DNA from: Telmatactis stephensoni
Lineage: Eukaryota > Cnidaria > Anthozoa > Actiniaria > Isophelliidae
Direction: 5' to 3'
Assembly (NCBI GenBank): GCA_029948255.1
Contig: JALIZF010001734.1
Location: 384,501-448,500, forward strand
DNA length: 64,000 nt
In this document: in pieces, positions 9,327-20,182 of the stretch
Position numbering within the stretch: the first letter of the stretch is position 1
How the letters are laid out: each line of letters begins with the position of its first letter
Notes under the pieces: model-generated
What the model was told of the DNA's origin: nothing
Database searches by the model: none
Seen by the model: the letters and a program-made list of their open reading frames with translations, nothing else
Program-made: the position numbers and the translations under genes

Positions 9327-12300
9327 TCACGAAGAAATAAGGAAGTGTTTGAATTTTTTTCTAAAGGACGTAATAGACGAAGAGTTTTTTATTTCGAGTG
9401 GTATTTCATTCCAGTTTCTGGCTGCACTATAGTCCACACCAAACTGACCATAATTCAAGTTTTTTCGAGGAACGAAAATATTTTTGTTTTTCTTTGATCT
9501 TGTATTATATTGATGTGAAAAATTAACTTCTTTAAAATAACTAGAGGATGAAAAAGGTAATTGTTTATTCACACATTTGTAAGCTATTTCGGCAAGCTGT
9601 AATTTAACTATTTCAAAGATATTTAACATTTTTAACTTTTGGAACAATGGTCTGCTTGGTGCTCTACTGTCAGAAGAAGAAATAATTCGCAAGGCGCGTT
9701 TTTGTAAAATATGAATGGGCTGAATTCTAGTTTTATAATTTTAACCCCAAATTAGGGTGCCGTACGAAATATGCGAATAGATAATGTTATAATATAACTT
9801 TTTCATGATATCTAAGTTGAGAAGATGTCTAGCTCTATAGAGTACTCCTATTGACTTTGCAATTTTACGGCATAGTAGGTCAATATGAGTACACCATGTC
9901 AGATGTTCATCTAAAATGAGACCTAAAAATTTTGTATATGCAGTTCTTTTAATAGGTAGTCCTAAAGTTAAGGCTAACTCTGACTCGTCAATCATCACAT
10001 TTTTTATTCGTTGCTTCGAACCAAATGGATATATTTTGTTTTGGTAAGATTCACTGTTAGTTTGTTTGCATGAAACCATTCCTGGAGGCTAGACAAGTCT
10101 TTGTTTAGGACGTTGAAGATATTTTTGATTGATTTGTGACTATAGAGTAAATTCATATCATCTGCATATAATACAAGATGAGCGAATTTAGTTGCAAATT
10201 GAGAGTCATTTATGTAGATCAAAAATAAGATAGGTCCAAGGATAGATCCTTGGGGGACGCCACAGGTTATGGGTAAATATTCAGAATTTTCATTATCGAT
10301 AGAAACATACTGTAAACGATTACTTAGATAGCTTTTAAACCAGCTGAGGGTGTCATTTTTGATGCCATAATAAGAAAGTTTATTTAGCAAAATATCATGA
10401 TTGACAGAGTCAAACGCTTTTGAGAGATCCAAAAAGATGCCAATGGCTGTACTACCACCATCTATTGCATCAGTGATTTTATTTACAAACTCGAGAATTG
10501 CTAAAGTGGTATTTCGTTTTTTTCTGAAACCAAACTGAAAGTCAGAAAGTAGGCGATTTTGTTCTAGATGATCTGTTAATAACTTACATATAATTTTTTC
10601 AAAAAGTTTTGATAAAGTCGGAAGGAGGGATATCGGTCTATAATTAGAAATTAACGAATGTTCTCCTCCTTTAAATAAAGGGATGACTTTAGCAATTTTC
10701 ATTTGATCAGGAAAAGTACTAGTGTTTATAGACGTATTGAAAACATGAGTAAGTGGAAGGTAAATACGCTCGGCAGCGATACGGATGTATCTTATAGGAA
10801 TGCCATCATGGCCACCAGCTTTGGAAATATCCAAATTAAGTAGCTCATCTAAGACCTCATAGAGCAAAATGGAAGTGAAATGGAGATCATTAGAGCAGGT
10901 CACATTCATCCAATCTTTATATGTGTACTTACTAGATGGTATATTATTTGCTAACGTGGGACCTATATTTGCGAAGTATCTATTAAAAATACTAACTATA
11001 TCAGCCTTTTTAGTAAAGCGTTTGTCGTTGTGTAATATAGTATCAATACTTGAGGGACGACTTGTTTTCTTATTCAGAATCTCATTTATGATGGACCATG
11101 TGGCTCTAATGTTCCCATTTGCCTTTTCCAGCATTGAACTGTAATATTCTTTTTTGGTAGATCTTATTAAATGATTAAGCTTATTTCGGTATTGACAAAA
11201 TCTTTTGATATTGGTCAATGTTGGTCTTTTAAGTTTCGCTCTATAAAGTTTATTTTTTCTTGAAATTGACTTCAGAATGCCTGGGGTTAGCCAACCATTC
11301 TGTTTAGATTTGTTTTTTATTGTAATAGTTTGAACGGGGAAGTTCCTTTCATAAAGGTTTGTTATTGTTTTAATAGTATTTTTTGTATATGGCATTATAT
11401 ATCATAAGTAGTATTATTGTAAAGAGTTTCATGAGAAGCGCATTTGGGCACATTGGAAAATGCGCTATACAAATAATGTTATTTATTATTATTATTATTA
11501 TTATTATTGTTTTAATAAAAATTGAATATACTTCATTTGGGTCTTTGCTAGCAAAAAGTTCCGACCAATCTTGGAGTGACAGGTCACGGATAAAATTTTC
11601 TTCTCCAGTTTTTGAGAAGACCCTTTTTTTAATTTTTGTTTTGCCTCTTAATAATTTTGTTCCATATTGGATAATAAAGACAGGAAGGTGGTCCGAAATA
11701 TCAGTGTACAAAATACCAGGTTGAATAAGGTCAACCTACGTTAAAACTATTTGTAAAGATATTATCAATTAATGTAGCACTATGAGAGGTAATTCTCGTT
11801 GGTTTGACTATAGTAGGAAAAAGGCAGTAGGTAAAGAGGTTATTAAAAAAGGAATTAGTTTCTTCGTTATTTTCACTTTTTAGGAGATCAATATTAAAAT
11901 CGCCAGCTAAAAAAATATTTTTTGAAGTATTTTCTAATTCATCAAGTAAACTTGATAGGATTATTGAATAGCTATCGATGTTAACGTTAGGAGGCTTGTA
12001 TGAAACGCCGATTAGCGTGGAAATATTATTTTTTACAATTTCAGCAAATAGAAACTAAGAATCATTACTGTTATAAGTCAGATCATTTTGTACTCTATAA
12101 GTATAATTGCTATGGATATATAACGCGATTCCACCGCCGCCATCCTCATTTGGTCTATTCAATAAAATTGGTTCGTGATAGTTATCAAGAAAAAACGAGC
12201 TAACGTCGTCTTTTTCTTTTAGCTAAGTTTCGGAAAGGGCGATGACGTCGAAATGAAAGTTAAGTGAGGAGATATAACAAACGAGATCATTAAAATGTTT

Positions 12301-12804
12301 GCGAAGGCTCCTGATATTGAAATGGATCATAGAAAACTGTATAGGTTTGGTAGTAAGAGAACTAAAACTATCCTCAACAAAGTATTTACATTTCTCTGTC
12401 ATCGAGTCAACTTTAGTGAATACCTGTTCGTCAGGATCACAAAAATTATCAACAAAATTTGCTTTTGATTTCAAGCAGTTATCAATCTTAAAAGGATTAA
12501 ATGATAAAGAGTTTATATTTTCTAAATTCCAATGAGGACTGCGGCCGTGTTTTAATTAAAATATAACTGAGTGGAAATCATTATCATTCAAGGACATGAA
12601 TGGTAGTGTCCCTTGGAGACATCTTGCGCATAAATGATTATCATAAGAATGTTGTTTTTTTGCACTAGATGTTAATGTTTTGATGTTGGTTAAGCACTTG
12701 AGATGTGTAACTGAGGAACAATACAAGCATTTAATGACTGTAGAATTTGCATAGGGCTTCTTGAGACATATTGTACAAGAATTCCTTTTTGGTTTTGTAG
12801 GCAT
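9327..12804 (-). pseudogene. LINE ORF2 (PHD, endonuclease, reverse transcriptase), broken
   Basis: The reading order on the minus strand follows. 12804-12556 is a PHD-like finger (CTICLKK, C-x2-C, H-x2-C, CARC). 12474-11735 is an EEP endonuclease (HFNIRSL, DVIALSET, AGDFNIDLL). 11711-11518 carries SDHLPVF. 11361-10004 is a reverse transcriptase with YRPISLLPTLSKLFEK, FLDLSKAFDSVNH, GVPQGSILGPILF and the catalytic YADD. The C-terminal thumb region runs from about 10020 to 9327. Lesions are in-frame stops at 12558-12556, 12225-12223, 12057-12055 and 9743-9741, frameshifts near 11733 and 10022, and a short element inserted at 11376-11503. The catalytic motifs survive, so decay is modest. Confidence 0.88.
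11362..11517 (+). mobile_element. short (SINE-like) insertion in the LINE with 14-bp TSD
   Basis: The sequence TTATTGTTTTAATA occurs at 11362-11375 and again at 11504-11517. Between them lie 128 bases ending with GCGCTATACAAATAATG and an (ATT)n tail. Removing the insert plus one duplicate (142 bases) brings the endonuclease and RT parts of ORF2 back into one frame. The ATGCGCTATA...(ATT)n end recurs at about 62.07 kb and, partly, at 56.78 kb. Confidence 0.85.
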
Positions 12805-13111
12805 GATCAGATAAGATTACATAAAATATCAGTATTTAAATGATCAATTGATATTAATAATAATGGCAATATCCATCAGAAACAAATCAGAAATAATAAG
12901 ATGTAGTAGATTAAAAATTTTGTTTTGTTTTGTTTTGATTTTTGTTTTAACTATTGACTTAACTCTTTAGTCGAATATGCTTCTAGTGTTCGGCTGTAGA
13001 GTAGTTCCACAGTTTTCATCATCCAAGATTCCCAGTGATAGTACGCACCAATGGATGGACAAAGTGAGGTTCATCATGAGACTAGTCCTTCTTGTTAACA
13101 TCACACCAAAC

Positions 13112-13909
13112 TTAGCCATCAGTGATATTTTCATCGTTACCCAGCGATGGGTCAAAGTAACTTGCACTTGCACCCAAGAAGCCAAAAGGAACAGAAGACA
13201 GTCGATCGCGAGTTGTATGAAGGCGATCCTTTATGACCAAACGATCGAGATTGAAATATGCAATCTTGCCCTCTTTCCTGGCTTGCATCATTTCATCATG
13301 TTGTTCGCTCCTTCGTTGAAGCACTCGTGCGGAGACGTCTTCGTTGATAAAAATTCCTGTCCCCTTCAGTTTCTTGCTTGATTTTAGGATTTTTTCTTTA
13401 TCTTTATAATTCAGTAGTTTAGCAACAATCTGTTTGAGTTTGCCATTTTTCCCTTTGCCTGCGCGGTGCGCTCTCTCTACCGCTATGTTATTAGCATCCA
13501 GTCCCAGGTTGTTTGTAAAAAGGTCTTTCACCTTCTTCTCGGTGGTTTCCCAGCTTTCATTACGATCTTCTTTGATTCCAGAGATTCTCAAGTTGTTTCG
13601 TCTACTCTGGTTTTCAAGATAATCTACCTTATCTTCCAGATCATCAAGCTGCTTCCTGAAATTCTCAAGCTTGTTATCAAGAGAGTACACGTCTTGACTT
13701 TGACTTTTCAAATCGTCGATCTCCTTTTGTGAAAATTCTAAACTACTCCTAATTTCTTGCATCTCACGCGTTACGGTATCCAGGCGACCGTTAAAGTCGT
13801 CCATCAACAGTTTTAGAAAGCTGTGGAAGTTGTCTTCCTGAACTTTCAGCAAGTTCTTAACAACTTCTAGGGTTACTACTGTAGAGCTGTCTTTCTTGGC
13901 GTCCGCCAT
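13112..13909 (-). CDS. LINE ORF1 RNA-binding protein
   Basis: An intact 265-residue frame from MADAKK. Residues about 20-110 are heptad-rich (coiled coil), followed by LEDKVDYLENQSRRNNLRI, the start of an L1-ORF1-type RRM-like domain (transposase_22). A basic C-terminal part follows with IFINEDVSARVLQRR. Such proteins coat the retrotransposon RNA. The frame is open further upstream to 13969, but those codons lie in the flanking GAACAC repeat, so I take the ATG at 13909. ORF1 is intact while ORF2 is broken. Confidence 0.85.
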   Translation of the reverse strand: MADAKKDSSTVVTLEVVKNLLKVQEDNFHSFLKLLMDDFNGRLDTVTREMQEIRSSLEFSQKEIDDLKSQSQDVYSLDNKLENFRKQLDDLEDKVDYLENQSRRNNLRISGIKEDRNESWETTEKKVKDLFTNNLGLDANNIAVERAHRAGKGKNGKLKQIVAKLLNYKDKEKILKSSKKLKGTGIFINEDVSARVLQRRSEQHDEMMQARKEGKIAYFNLDRLVIKDRLHTTRDRLSSVPFGFLGASASYFDPSLGNDENITDG

Positions 13910-13928
13910 CTTCCCCCTCATGAATATC

Positions 13929-14045
13929 GATGAACAATCTTTCACTGAACACAAAGTTTCGTGGAACACAAGTCTTTCACAAGCAACTAAAATCTTTCAC
14001 GGGGCAACACTCTTTCACAAGCACAGCTGCCACAGGCTTCCCAGT
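13929..14045 (+). repeat. GAACAC-type repeat, right part
   Basis: It resumes GAACAATCTTTCACTGAACA and CGTGGAACACAAGTC beyond the LINE, then CTTTCACAAGCAACTA. With 8944-9051 it forms one repeat split by the LINE. Confidence 0.6.
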
Positions 14046-14335
14046 CTGATTATCTGTGGATTATGTCTAGTAACGGTCATTTCCAGGCTGAAAGCCAAAT
14101 ATACCCTGTTAGAAATGCTCTCAAAATGACTGATTTTTTCAAACATCATGGCAAATATTGAGTTCAAAAATAAAGATTAATGCTTATTTAAGTCTCGGAA
14201 CTCAGGGATAGCTTGTTACCTCTTTCCCTCATCCCTCTCCTCCCCTCACCCCTATTTGCGTGTTCAAATGGAACGTTCTGGTGTACGTCGATCAGGTGGC
14301 ACATACAACACAATCGGAGAACAGTGAAAACGATA

Positions 14336-14752
14336 GCCTGGTTTTCACTATCGAAGCAAGACAACGCCAAGCTCGTGTTTCACTTGTAAAAGTAGCGACG
14401 CAAGCATAAACGCTAGCGCAAAAGAACGGAAGGTTTTATTTTTCTTGCGCGGGCTTGCGTCGTCTTGCGTCGTCTTTCGTTGTCTTTCGTCGTATTGCGT
14501 TGTCTTGCTTCGTCTTGCGTCGCCTTGCGTTGTCTTGCGTTGTCTTGCGTTGTCTTGCTTCGTCTTGCGTCGTCTTTCGTTGTCTTTCGTTGTCTTGCGT
14601 CGTCTTACGTCGTCTTTCGTTGTCTTCCGTCCTCTTGCGTCGTCTTGCTTCGTCTTGCGTTGTCTTGCGTCGTCTTGCATGCGTTGTGTTGAGTCATCGT
14701 GCGTGGTCTTGCGTGGTTTTCCGTTGTCTTGCGTCGTTAGCGTAAACCAGGC
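14336..14752. mobile_element. MITE with GCCTGGTTT termini and minisatellite core
   Basis: The left end GCCTGGTTTTCACTATCG and the right end GTTAGCGTAAACCAGGC are inverted. The interior from 14453 to 14737 is a 10-base tandem array, TTGCGTCGTC with T/C and G/T variants, about 28 copies. The array alone creates long open frames on both strands; they are not genes. Confidence 0.75.
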
Positions 14753-14767
14753 ATTATATCGTATTTA

Positions 14768-14889
14768 TCCCACACCATAGGAAATACAGCCAACAGAAAG
14801 CAGGAAAGCCGTTGTATATTCGGCGATATTCAGCTGTCTCTTCCCATGAAACATTGCCATTATTTGCTGTATTTTCTATGGTGTGGGCT
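14768..14889. mobile_element. fold-back MITE
   Basis: Arms CCCACACCATAGGAAATACA and TGTATTTTCTATGGTGTGGG are inverted around about 75 bases. It directly follows the minisatellite MITE. Confidence 0.7.
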
Positions 14890-15349
14890 TAGTGTATGAT
14901 AAAATATAATTGTATGTATTTGCTACCTGACGCATAAAATTTGAATTCATGCTACGGGGACAAATTAAATGTAAGTCAGGAATTTTGTAAGAAATGGTTT
15001 CCAATTTTAGTATTCAAATTTTAGTATTCATAAGTAAAAATATTATCACTTGCGAGAAAAAAGTTCTGATATTCGGAAAAAGAAAAAAATAGGAAAAAAG
15101 GTCCAGACATTTGAAAAAAGAAAAGGGAAAAAGGAAAAAAAGAAAGAAATTTGTAATGTCTAGGAAATGCATCCCACAGAAACAATGCAGTAAGATATAT
15201 GAATAATTATAATTAAAAATATAAAATGAAAATGAAATTTGTCAGAAAGAATATCAAAAACACCAAACATTTAAAAACAAGTTCAAAAAGATGTAATTTT
15301 AACTTAAAGCTTGGGAAAGAAACGGAAAAAATGAAGAAAAAAAAAGTCA

Positions 15350-15665
15350 GAAAAGAATCCGGTGTCGACGAGGATCGAACCTGTAACCCCTTAAAGAGCA
15401 CCCCCCGGAAATATAATAACAGACTGAATGAATGACTGTAAAAAGAAAAAAAAGAAAATGAAATTTGGGACGATTCTCCCGAGACATTCTGAGAAGCTGA
15501 GACATCGAATCGACTTACGTTACGGATGAAGATTTCGGCCCCATCCACGCTATCCCGGTGCTACACATTACAGTTATCTTAGCCCGAAGGCCAGGGAGGG
15601 AGACGATATCCGGACCGTAATCCATACCTTTAGATATCACCTTAGACCGCTGCGCTACCTAGACA
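15350..15665 (-). mobile_element. possible tRNA-derived SINE fragments
   Basis: On the minus strand GTAGCGCAGCGGTCTAAGG near 15650 looks like an A-box region, and AGGTTCGATCC near 15374 looks like a B-box. They are about 275 bases apart, too far for one tRNA, so these may be two decayed SINE heads. Confidence 0.3.
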
Positions 15666-15730
15666 CTTAATAAATTTAATGACTAATCGGGGTAGTCTAT
15701 TCGGCGAAGTTTCATTGTAATGCTAATACT

Positions 15731-15914
15731 CCCCAGGGAAAGAAATGAACCAATCAGAGTCCAGCTATCAAAAAATAGCTGTTTTGTAAATAAATAGCTA
15801 GAAAGAGAAAATAAAAGAATAAGTTTTCAGGAACATCGAGCTTGTCTGCATTGTTTTACTCCATCGATTTGTCTCAATTCCCCAGGGAGATAAAAGAACC
15901 AATCAAAATCTAGT
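15731..15914. repeat. short direct repeat pair
   Basis: TCCCCAGGGAAAGAAATGAA at 15731 and TCCCCAGGGAGATAAAAGAA at 15880 start two copies of about 35 bases, both continuing CCAATCA. Origin unknown. Confidence 0.45.
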
Positions 15915-16785
15915 CTATTGAAGAGGGATCAATAAATTTCCGTTCCAAAGTGAAATGATCGGCCTCACTGAAGATGTTCAGTTGGAATCCACGTTTCTTA
16001 TTTCAGGAATATCCCTAGAGCGTAATCAGATTAAGACCTCAGCAAAGGTAAGTTATTTTATAAGTTAAGGTGATTTCAAATTTGGATTGATACTTTTAGC
16101 TCATCGTTTTAAAACAAAGCTTGTAGTTGTTTACATGTACGCGTTTGTTCTTCAATATTAACACCAAATTTGTTAGTTACATGGTCGATTTGAGTTTAAT
16201 TGTGTAAGTAGACGAGAAATTAAATTATAACTGATCTCGTCAAAATGTATCCCCGAAAACTCCACAGGGAATCTCGTAATACAGAATGCCAAACTCGCGC
16301 AAGTTTTTAAATTGTCGTATTTAAAATATTGGGAAATGTCATTATTTCTGCCTAGAAACTTAATAACACAAAAAAGTAAACCTTTTAAATCTTTCATAGT
16401 GCTTTCATTACATGATGAAATCTTTCAAGTGATTCACTACTCTGCCTGACGAATTATCCTATACATAGTCAAGACAACTAAAATTGCACGATTGTAAAAA
16501 ACAGAGTAAGCACCAGACTGAGGCACGCACGTCACGTGATTTGACATGTTTCACCGCATTCGTAATTTTTTATACCACAGGTCACTTACGCGCGCTCGTC
16601 AATTTTGAACATTTACATTCATTTGCTTCCAGCGCGAGGCGAATTTGTTCGAATGGGTTGGGAAAGAACTAGAACCCTTCACTTTCTCACTTTCTCATAC
16701 GACCTGCGCTAGGGCTATTGTTAATGGGGCTTGTTGCTTAATTTGTAGAAACCCAGAACACAAGATGTTATTTACCCTGTAGCTT

Positions 16786-17014
16786 GTAACATTGTACACA
16801 ACATGCATCGTGCGTGTGTCCGACCCTGCAACAGGTGCGCGCAACAGTTAGAGAAGTAGAAACGAGTTCTTTTTCTGAAGCCATACCAACCTTGCAACAG
16901 ATCGCGCAACGTTTTGCGAAACAGCTACAGAAGTACAACCGAGCTTTTTCTGGGGCATTGCGCGCGCCTGTTGCAGGGGTTAACACACGTTCTGTTGCGC
17001 GCAACATTGCAATA
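16786..17014. mobile_element. fold-back MITE (CCCTGCAACAGG)
   Basis: CCCTGCAACAGGTGCGCGC near 16824 and GCGCGCGCCTGTTGCAGGG near 16960 are inverted, within looser outer arms (GTAACATTG and CAACATTGC). The open frames here come from the element. Confidence 0.65.
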
Positions 17015-17254
17015 ACCTTGGACTACTTAAATTGTTATGAGTTGGATTTTGGTATTTCAAACCTTAGTAGCTACCATTTCCAGAGCTAATGCACACATTC
17101 CAGATGGCGCGGAGCTTCAGTAACGAAAATTCGGATAAATTTCGACGAATTTTTCATTATTTTACTCAAGTAAACATACGTCTGTTGTGTGCAGGGCCAG
17201 AGTTCAAACGTCGCTCGAACAAAAATTCTTACACATGTTCTAAAATGAAACACT

Positions 17255-17700
17255 TATAATCATAGATAAAAACAGTTTTCTGATAAACGTCTTTAAAGTC
17301 CGTATGCTTATTCCTTGTGCTTGTCTACTGACACCTATCGTTTCCTTGACAGCCTATAGATATGAGCATAGTCTGGATTTTAACCTTCTTGTTTGGATGG
17401 ACTGTATGGAGAAGGTCGAAATATGGCACTCTGTATTCTAAATGATACATTTTTAGCAAGCAGCGCTATTAAACGTTTGATAGATAAAACGGTTTTCTGA
17501 TTTACATCGTTAAAGATCTGACATAAAACGTGGTTTTCGTTTTCGTGACAGCCTAGATATGAACACAGTTCGAATTTTAACCCTTTTCGATCTCTGAATG
17601 GAGAAGGTTGAAATCCAAGTACCATGTATTATAACTGTTGCATTATTTCTTTAGCAAGCGGCGTTGTTAAACGTTTGATTAACTTACCATTTATATACAA
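17255..17700. repeat. tandem duplication, about 235 bp
   Basis: Two diverged copies share GTTTTCTGAT, GACAGCCTA, ATGGAGAAGG and TTTAGCAAGC in the same order, starting near 17276 and 17491. The second copy carries the Cys-bearing open frame of the candidate secreted gene. The first copy has stop codons in the matching frame. Confidence 0.65.
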
Positions 17701-17760
17701 TATAGAACATAATGAGACTAATACAATTAGCAGTGTTGTTCGTCCACTTTGAAGCTCCAT
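17380..17760 (-). CDS. candidate small secreted Cys-containing protein (two or more exons)
   Basis: An ATG at 17760 begins a 24-residue signal-peptide-like stretch (MELQSG, then hydrophobic LLIVLVSLCSIL) ending at a perfect donor G|GTAAGT at 17688 in phase 1. A pyrimidine-rich acceptor ending CATTCAGAG|AT at 17592/17591 opens a frame with three Cys (ELCSYLGC and HVLC). That frame can run to a stop at 17380 or splice at GAT|GTAAAT (17505). Using the second AG is required for the phase to agree, which lowers confidence. No family is recognised. Confidence 0.35.
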
Positions 17761-17835
17761 GTCCACGGACCTGAAAAATGTTCAACCAAAACGACATTAA
17801 TATAAAAATCTGAAAGAAATTTTTCATCCTCATTA

Positions 17836-17988
17836 ACTAATTAGTTGCTTGTGAAAGACTTGTGTACTGTAAAACATGTTCAGTGAAAAATTGTTGTGTT
17901 CCACGAAACTTTGTTGTGTTCAGTGAAAGATTGTTGTGTTCCATAAAACTTTGTTGTGTTTTCAAAGCAATTTTGCATTGTAGGCCAC
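17836..17988 (-). repeat. GAACAC-type repeat, inverted intact copy
   Basis: Reverse complement of the repeat split by the LINE at 8944-9051 and 13929-13990. On the minus strand it starts CAGTGGCCTACAATGC and ends CTTTCACAAGCAACTA without interruption. Confidence 0.7.
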
Positions 17989-18005
17989 TGTAATATAAAA
18001 ATTAG

Positions 18006-19070
18006 GTACTACCTAATAGCGGAGCTCCCATTTAAATATAATAATAATTTTAAATACTTTGTTTTATTTTGACATTTTTGATTCAAATGAATTGGGCTTG
18101 CTGTGGTAATAGGCAAACAAAGATTGCATTTTGTTGTAAAAGTTGAAATAAAGACTATAGATCAAGCTTTATTTCTTGCCCTTCAGTCTCCTGAGAATTA
18201 TAAGGCTTTCAACTCAGTGACCATAGTGATATTTATTCAGATATTTGTGTCAGATTTTATAATTGACTTAGTAGTAAGTGCTTCATAATTCTCAGAAATA
18301 GGATGCAAAAATCCCTCAAACTGATTTCATTCACATAAATACTGAACCTAATTCAACATCCTTCAATTAAACAATTAGACATTGCAGAAAATTATATTTA
18401 GATTTTTCTGTCTTGACAGTATTGTGGCATCTTGTTTTTTTTTTTTTTGTATTATGTAGAGTAGAATGACACTGATAAATAGTTGTCTTTACACGAAACA
18501 AGAATTCTCTCTTCCAGGTTACACTAATCATGACTTTAGATGAAATTGTAAAACAACTCAAAACAACTACTACCTAAAAGCAAAGCTCCAATTTCAATTT
18601 TAATTTTTTTATGTTCTTGATTCAAATGAATTGGGCTTCCTGTGGTAATTGAAAAAGTTGTGGTTTTGGTTTGTATATTGTATGGGCTTGTATGCTCAGT
18701 GACCTTTGTTACAGTAAATTTCAATATTCAGATTCACTGTCAGATTTCATAACTGACTTTGTAAGGGTTCATAATTTTCAGAAATAGAAAGCAAAATCTC
18801 CAAAACATTTTTTTAAATTGATACAAGTAATTAAACCTTTTTGACATCCTGAATATTACAGAACAACATATATTGACTATATTGATTTGTCTGTCTTCAC
18901 TATATTTGTGACATCTTGTTTTTTTGTGGTTGTTGTTGTTGTTGTTTTGTTTTATTTAATGTAGAATAGAATGACACACTAGTTAGGTGAATACTTGTCT
19001 CCCACTTTTCTCTTCCAGGTTACACTGATAATACAATTTAAAGTGATTATAAAAACAGCTAATTGAAATA
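18006..19070 (+). repeat. tandem duplication, about 0.5 kb unit
   Basis: Copy 1 starts TACTACCTAATAGC at 18007 and copy 2 TACTACCTAAAAGC at 18568. They share GATTCAAATGAATTGGGCTT, TGTCAGATTT, GACATCTTG-type and CTCTTCCAGGTTACACT segments in order, with indels. See the candidate split gene for its duplicated acceptors. A GAATAAAG follows at about 19150. Confidence 0.8.
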
Positions 19071-19099
19071 ACAAGAAAACAAGGAATTAAGCATTTTCA

Positions 19100-19980
19100 G
19101 TCTGTATTTAAGGCTTCACAGGGCTCACTGAGCAACTTCATCCAGATGAATAAAGTAAAACAACTCTAGTTTGCATGGCAAAATTCCTTCTTTTTTTCCT
19201 GTCAATTGTTTCATTAAATTCCAGACCAAAACTTGAGCTGTATTTACACATTAGTGGGGTTGAAATAAGTTCAAAATTAATTTTTTTTTACTAATTTTAT
19301 CATTATTAGAACTAGTGCAAAAAGTTCACCGTAAAACAAAATGTCGTTGTACATTTCATGTAAGGCTTGATCGAGTGTTTCTTTAAACTTGGCCACAGTT
19401 CAACGTGCATAAAAGGTTTTTTTTTAAGTCATCAATCCCAAATCAAAGATAAAAGATCAAATATAGGTACAAGAGACTTTTTGATATCATTTTCTGGCCA
19501 GGGTCTTTACCTTGAAGTGCTTTCCTTGTTGTCTTTTCGAAGCATACTGGTCCTTGTTTCACGCTCAATGCAGACGATTCTTGATTTATTTCCAACTTTG
19601 GCTAGATTTTTAAGCAGCTTTACTGAAGGCATCTTCACGAAACGAAGAATACACGATCCTCAATGACTCATTCATTATGAGGAATTTTTTTAAACTACGA
19701 ATCCAACTAAAAAGTCGTTCAACTTTGAAAATATCCTCTGTGTCTTTCGTCTTTCGAGCAGTTTTTGAAACGACACCAGGCCCGAAAAAAATTCAAACGT
19801 ACGGTTTTTTTCGCTTTAACCTGTCAAGATTGGCACAGATTAATGTCCATCAAAATCGCTAAATTTTTACGAGGTTTCGAGAATACTATTTTTAAGCTTT
19901 GCAAGTTAAAACTGCAAGGAAACTTGTAAATTTTCAGTTTTCAAAGTGTCAGCGCGCGTCAAGTTGGCGCCAAAAAGCAA
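19100..19980. other. intergenic, no gene recognised
   Basis: A 99-residue open frame at 19367-19666 has no recognisable motif or flanking splice sites. Nothing else was resolved. Confidence 0.4.
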
Positions 19981-19997
19981 TCAGCCAATCAGCATCG

Positions 19998-20060
19998 CGA
20001 TGTACACGGACGTACGTACGTACGGACGTATGTATGTATGTATGTATGTACGGACGGACG
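19998..20060. repeat. TACG/TATG tetranucleotide tract
   Basis: ACGTACGTACG, then TATGTATGTATG, then ACGGACGGACGTAC form a degenerate purine-pyrimidine tract. Confidence 0.75.
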
Positions 20061-20131
20061 TACAGCCGTTGGGCTCCCTGTGTGTCCATGAAAAATCAAC
20101 TCGATGGGTTACCATTTTTTCTTAGGTATGG

Positions 20132-20182
20132 TGCTCCGCTCGCGCGGGCCTTCGGCCCGCGCGGGAGCTCCGCTATTACCAA
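20132..20182. repeat. strong GC hairpin with TTCG loop
   Basis: GCGCGGGCC-TTCG-GGCCCGCGC is a perfect hairpin flanked by GCTCCGCT and AGCTCCGCT. It is very GC-rich against an AT-rich background. The AGCGGAGCTCC motif also occurs at 18013, suggesting a repeat family. Confidence 0.7.

Larger units (their letters stand above)
9052..13928 (-). mobile_element. CR1/L2-type non-LTR retrotransposon, near full length, inactive
   Basis: On the minus strand the order is 5' flank, ORF1 (coiled coil plus RRM-like), ORF2 (PHD-like finger, AP endonuclease, reverse transcriptase), 3' UTR, and a tail ending in two copies of AACCTTTG. Short 3' tandem tails rather than poly(A), and a PHD finger ahead of the endonuclease, fit the CR1/L2 branch of LINEs. 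Both ends abut a GAACAC-rich repeat, so the insertion site is visible: CGTGGAACACAA on the 3' side and GAACAATCTTTCACTG on the 5' side. ORF2 carries stops, frameshifts and a nested insertion. The copy is therefore not autonomous. Confidence 0.9.
15955..19064 (+). other. candidate split gene with duplicated second exon
   Basis: An ATG at 15955 opens 31 codons (MIGLTEDVQLES...) ending exactly at a strong donor, AAAG|GTAAGTTA, at 16047/16048 in phase 0. Two acceptors, CTCTTCCAG|GTTACACT, lie at 18518 and 19019 inside a 0.5-kb tandem duplication. Both continue in phase 0 with VTLI and short open tails. No protein family is recognised. The pieces could also be a non-coding RNA or chance. Confidence 0.25.

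Noticed and set aside
14348..14780. Frames of about 75-110 codons on both strands (Arg/Leu/Val repeats)
   Set aside because: They come from the 10-base TTGCGTCGTC minisatellite inside a MITE.
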